The notes under the pieces: generated by a model
Databases searched by the model: none
The model's input: only the letters and a program-made list of their open reading frames with translations
Told to the model about the DNA's origin: nothing
Part shown: positions 59,001 through 62,000 of the stretch, piece by piece
Layout of the letters: the number at the start of each line of letters is the position of its first letter
Position numbering within the stretch: position 1 is the stretch's first letter
Program-made: the position numbers and the translations under genes
From: Lentzea albida
Lineage (GTDB): Bacteria > Actinomycetota > Actinomycetes > Mycobacteriales > Pseudonocardiaceae
DNA length: 64,000 nucleotides
Direction of reading: 5' to 3'
NCBI RefSeq assembly: GCF_900111005.1
Contig: NZ_FOFV01000028.1
Coordinates: 67,126 to 131,125 of the forward strand

Positions 59001-62000
59001 CCGCTGACACCGAACGAGGACACGGCCGACCGGCGCGGGCGGCCCGTGTCGGGCCACTGCCGTGATTCCGTCAGCAGTGAAAGCGCACCGGACGTCCAGT
59101 CCACGCGCGTCGAGGGCATGTCCACGTGCAGGGTCGCGGGCAGCACGCCGCTGCGCATCGCCATGACCATCTTGATCAGGCTGGCGATGCCCGCCGCCGA
59201 CTGGGTGTGCCCGATGTTCGACTTCACCGAACCGACGAGCAGGGGCTGCTCCGGGTCGCGGTCCCGGCCGTAGGTCGCGAGCAGCGCCTGGGCTTCGATC
59301 GGGTCGCCGAGAGGGGTACCGGTGCCGTGCGCCTCCATCGCGTCCACATCGGACGGCGCCAGGCCGGCATTGGCCAGCGCCTGGCGGATCACCCGCTGCT
59401 GCGAGGGACCGTTGGGCGCGGTGAGGCCGTTGGAAGCGCCGTCCTGGTTCACCGCGCTGCCGCGCACGATGCCCAGCACCGGATGTCCGTTGCGGCGCGC
59501 GTCGGACAGCCTCTCCAGGACGACAACACCGACGCCTTCGGCGAGCGTCATGCCGTCGGCCGCGTCGGAGAAGGCCTTGCAGCGGCCGTCGCGGGCGAGC
59601 GCCCGCTGCCTGCTGAAGGCGATGAAGCCGTTGGGAAGCGGCATCACCGTGGCGCCGGCGGCCACCGCGAGGGTGCTCTCACCGCTGGTGAGGGAGGCGC
59701 ACGCGAGGTGCAGGGCGACCAGCGACGACGAGCACGCCGTGTCGACGGTCACGGCCGGGCCCTCGAGCCCGAACACGTACGACAGCCTGCCCGAGAGCAC
59801 GCTCGGGCTGGTGCCGGTGACCATGTGCCCTTCGGAGCCGTCGCCGGCCCCGCTGCCGTAGTCCTGGTAGGACGAGCCGACGAAGGCCCCGGTTCGACTG
59901 CCGCGCAGGGACGCCGGTGCGATCCCGGCGCGCTCGAAGGCCTCCCAGGTCGTCTCCAGCAGCAGTCGCTGCTGGGGGTCCATGGCCAGCGCCTCGCGCG
60001 GGGAGATCCCGAAGAAACCGGGGTCGAACTCGCCCGCGTCGTGCAGGAACCCGCCCTGGGTCGAGTAGGTGGTACCCGCGTGGTCGGGGTCGGGGTCGTA
60101 CAGGGCCGCGGCGTCCCAGCCCCGATCGGCGGGGAACTCCGTGATGGCGTCGGCACCGGACGAGACCAGGTCCCAGAACTCCTCCGGGGAGCTGACACCG
60201 CCCGGGAAACGGCAGCCCATACCGACGATCGCGATGGGGTCGTCCGACGGGGCGGAGCCCGCACCCGGTCCCGCGGACTCCCCCGCACCGGCACCGAGGA
60301 GCTCGCCGAGGACGTACTCGGCGAGCGCCGACGCGCTCGGGTAGTCGAAGACCATGGTGGCCGGCAGGGCCAGGCCCGTCGTGGCGGCGAGGCGCTGACG
60401 CAGCTCGACCGCGGTGAGGGAGTCGAAGCCGATGTCGCGGAAAGCCCGTTCGGCGGGCACTTCCTCGACCGAGCCGTAGCCCAGCACGGCCGCCGCCTCG
60501 CCGCGGACCAGCTCGACCAGGACCCGCAGCCGGTCCGCCTCCGCGAGGCCGCTGATGCGGCTCGCCAGCTCACCGGACGGACCTTCGGCATCCGCGGAGG
60601 TGCCGGCCAGGGCCGCGATCTCGGGCAGGTCGCCGAACAGCGCGCTGGGCCGGACGGCGGTGAAGATCGGGAAGTACCGCTCCCAGTCGACGTCGGCCAC
60701 GGTGACGGTGGTGTCGCCGCGCAGGACGGCACCGACGAACTCGGAGACCGCCTGGGCCGGCGGCAGCAGGCGGAGCCCGCGGCGGCGCAGGTCACCGGAC
60801 ACGATCTCGTCCGCGCCCATCCCCGCCTCGGCCCAGGGACCGTAGGCGATGGAGGTGGCCGTCAGGCCGCGCGCACGCCGGTGTTCGGCGAGTGCGTCCA
60901 GCATCGCGTTCGCCGCGCTGTAGGCGCTTTGGCCACCACTGCCCCAGACGCCCGCGATGGATCCGAACAACACGAACATGTCCAGCTCGCGATCGGCGAG
61001 CAGGGCGTCGAGGTGCACCGCGCCCGCGACCTTGGCGGACATCACCTCGGCGAACAAGGGCTGCCCGAGCGTGTCCAGGCCGTCGGAATGGGAGACACCG
61101 GCCGTGTGCACGACGCCGGTGACGTCGAACTCTGCGAGCAGCGCGGCGACCTGGTCCCGCTCGGCGACGTCACAGGCGACGACGTCGACGCGGGCGCCCA
61201 GGGCGGTCAGCTCGGCCCGGAGCTCGTCCGCGCCAGGTGCGGCGGGCCCCCTGCGGCTGGTGAGCAGAAGGTGCTGCGTCCCGCCACGGGCGAGGCGACG
61301 TGCGACCTCTGCTCCGAGCGCTCCGGTTCCGCCGGTCACCAGCACAGTTCCCCGCGTGGAGATGTCGTCGGCGACGACGGGTGCCACCGGGCGTCGCGCG
61401 ATCCTCCGGCCGAACACGCCCTCCGCGCGCACCGCGATCTGGTCCTCAGCGGCGGGTCCGGTCAGTGCGGCGACGAGCCTGCGAGCCACCTGCTCGTCGA
61501 AGGCCTGTGGCAGGTCCACCAGGCCACCCCAGCGCCGTGGCACCTCCAGGGCGGCGGTCCTGCCGAAGCCCCACACCGCGGCCTGGGCTGGATTCCTCAC
61601 GTGGTCGTCCGCCCCGGTCGACACGGCACCACCGGTCACCGTCCACACAGGAGCCCCGAGGTCCGCCTGTGCGAGGGCCAGTGCCTGGACGAGTCCGACG
61701 GTGAGCACGGGGTGAGCCGTGCTCGGCCGTTGGTCGAACGCGAGCAGCGACACGATTCCGGCCGGGTTCTCGAACCCGGCGAAGCGTTCCGCCACGGCGT
61801 CGTGCTCGCCGAGCGCGACGTACTCGACCTCCGCTCCGTGCATGTGCAGCGCGTCGCACACCTCGTCAGCAGGCGCGTCGATCGATTCACCGCCGACCAC
61901 CAGCCACAGGCCTTCGAGCGTGGCGGCGACGTCTCCGAGGCGGTGCCAGGCGACCCGGTAGCGCCACGACTCGAGCCGCGACCGCTCCTCCGCACCCCGG

